A model generated the notes under the pieces. The model ran no database searches. It was not told where the DNA came from and was given only the letters and a program-made list of their open reading frames with translations. The position numbers were made by a program, and so were the translations under genes. Shown one piece after another: positions 14,001 to 14,025 of a stretch of DNA of 14,025 nt. The stretch comes from Methanosarcina sp. (GTDB taxonomy: Archaea; Halobacteriota; Methanosarcinia; Methanosarcinales; Methanosarcinaceae): the NCBI GenBank assembly GCA_024280975.1, contig JAMXLQ010000321.1:1-14025 (forward strand), written 5' to 3'. The stretch's first letter is position 1; the number at the start of each line of letters is the position of its first letter.

Positions 14001-14025
14001 TAATAACACCGCTAAAATCTTTTTT

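Overview
The window looks like chromosome of a methanogenic archaeon, most likely a Methanosarcina species. Three things point there: a methanogenesis marker 8 protein; archaeal promoters (TATA elements with GGTG/GAGG-type ribosome binding sites); and a bacterial-type uvrABC locus combined with a seven-bladed YVTN surface protein ending in a PGF-CTERM tail. These assignments come from recognising sequence motifs by eye, not from a database search.

Layout. Positions 1-4194 hold a plus-strand nucleotide excision repair cluster: the 3' end of uvrA, then uvrC and uvrB. UvrC stops about 20 residues after its nuclease histidine and lacks the usual C-terminal helix-hairpin-helix domain; five 17-bp tandem repeats run across its stop codon. 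Positions 4209-6235 hold, on the minus strand, a YjeH-like amino acid permease (probably an exporter) and a TetR-family regulator. Positions 6571-8146 hold a divergent pair: a six-cysteine small protein (minus) and the methanogenesis marker 8 protein (plus). They are separated by a 403-bp region built from a diverged tandem duplication. Positions 8452-10485 carry two minus-strand redox/metal-type genes: a Rossmann-like protein with cysteine clusters, and a QueG-like (COG1600) protein with two 4Fe-4S clusters. Positions 10709-14000 hold small hypothetical genes, the YVTN surface protein, a MITE-like element and a sequon-rich lipoprotein.

The most interesting signal is a near-identical 20-bp palindrome, CTTACTTA-CATA-TAAGTAAG. 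It occurs just upstream of the permease, upstream of the six-cysteine protein and upstream of the marker 8 gene. Its centre reads as an archaeal TATA box. The simplest model is that the adjacent TetR protein represses all three promoters by blocking TBP, joining an amino acid exporter, a cysteine-rich small protein and a methanogenesis-linked protein of unknown function in one small regulon. This is inference; the palindromes and their placement are directly visible.

Other points of note are a probable 5' frameshift in the QueG-like gene, tandem promoter-region repeats at several genes, and a coding-like remnant at about 10989-11139. No tRNA, rRNA or CRISPR array was seen.
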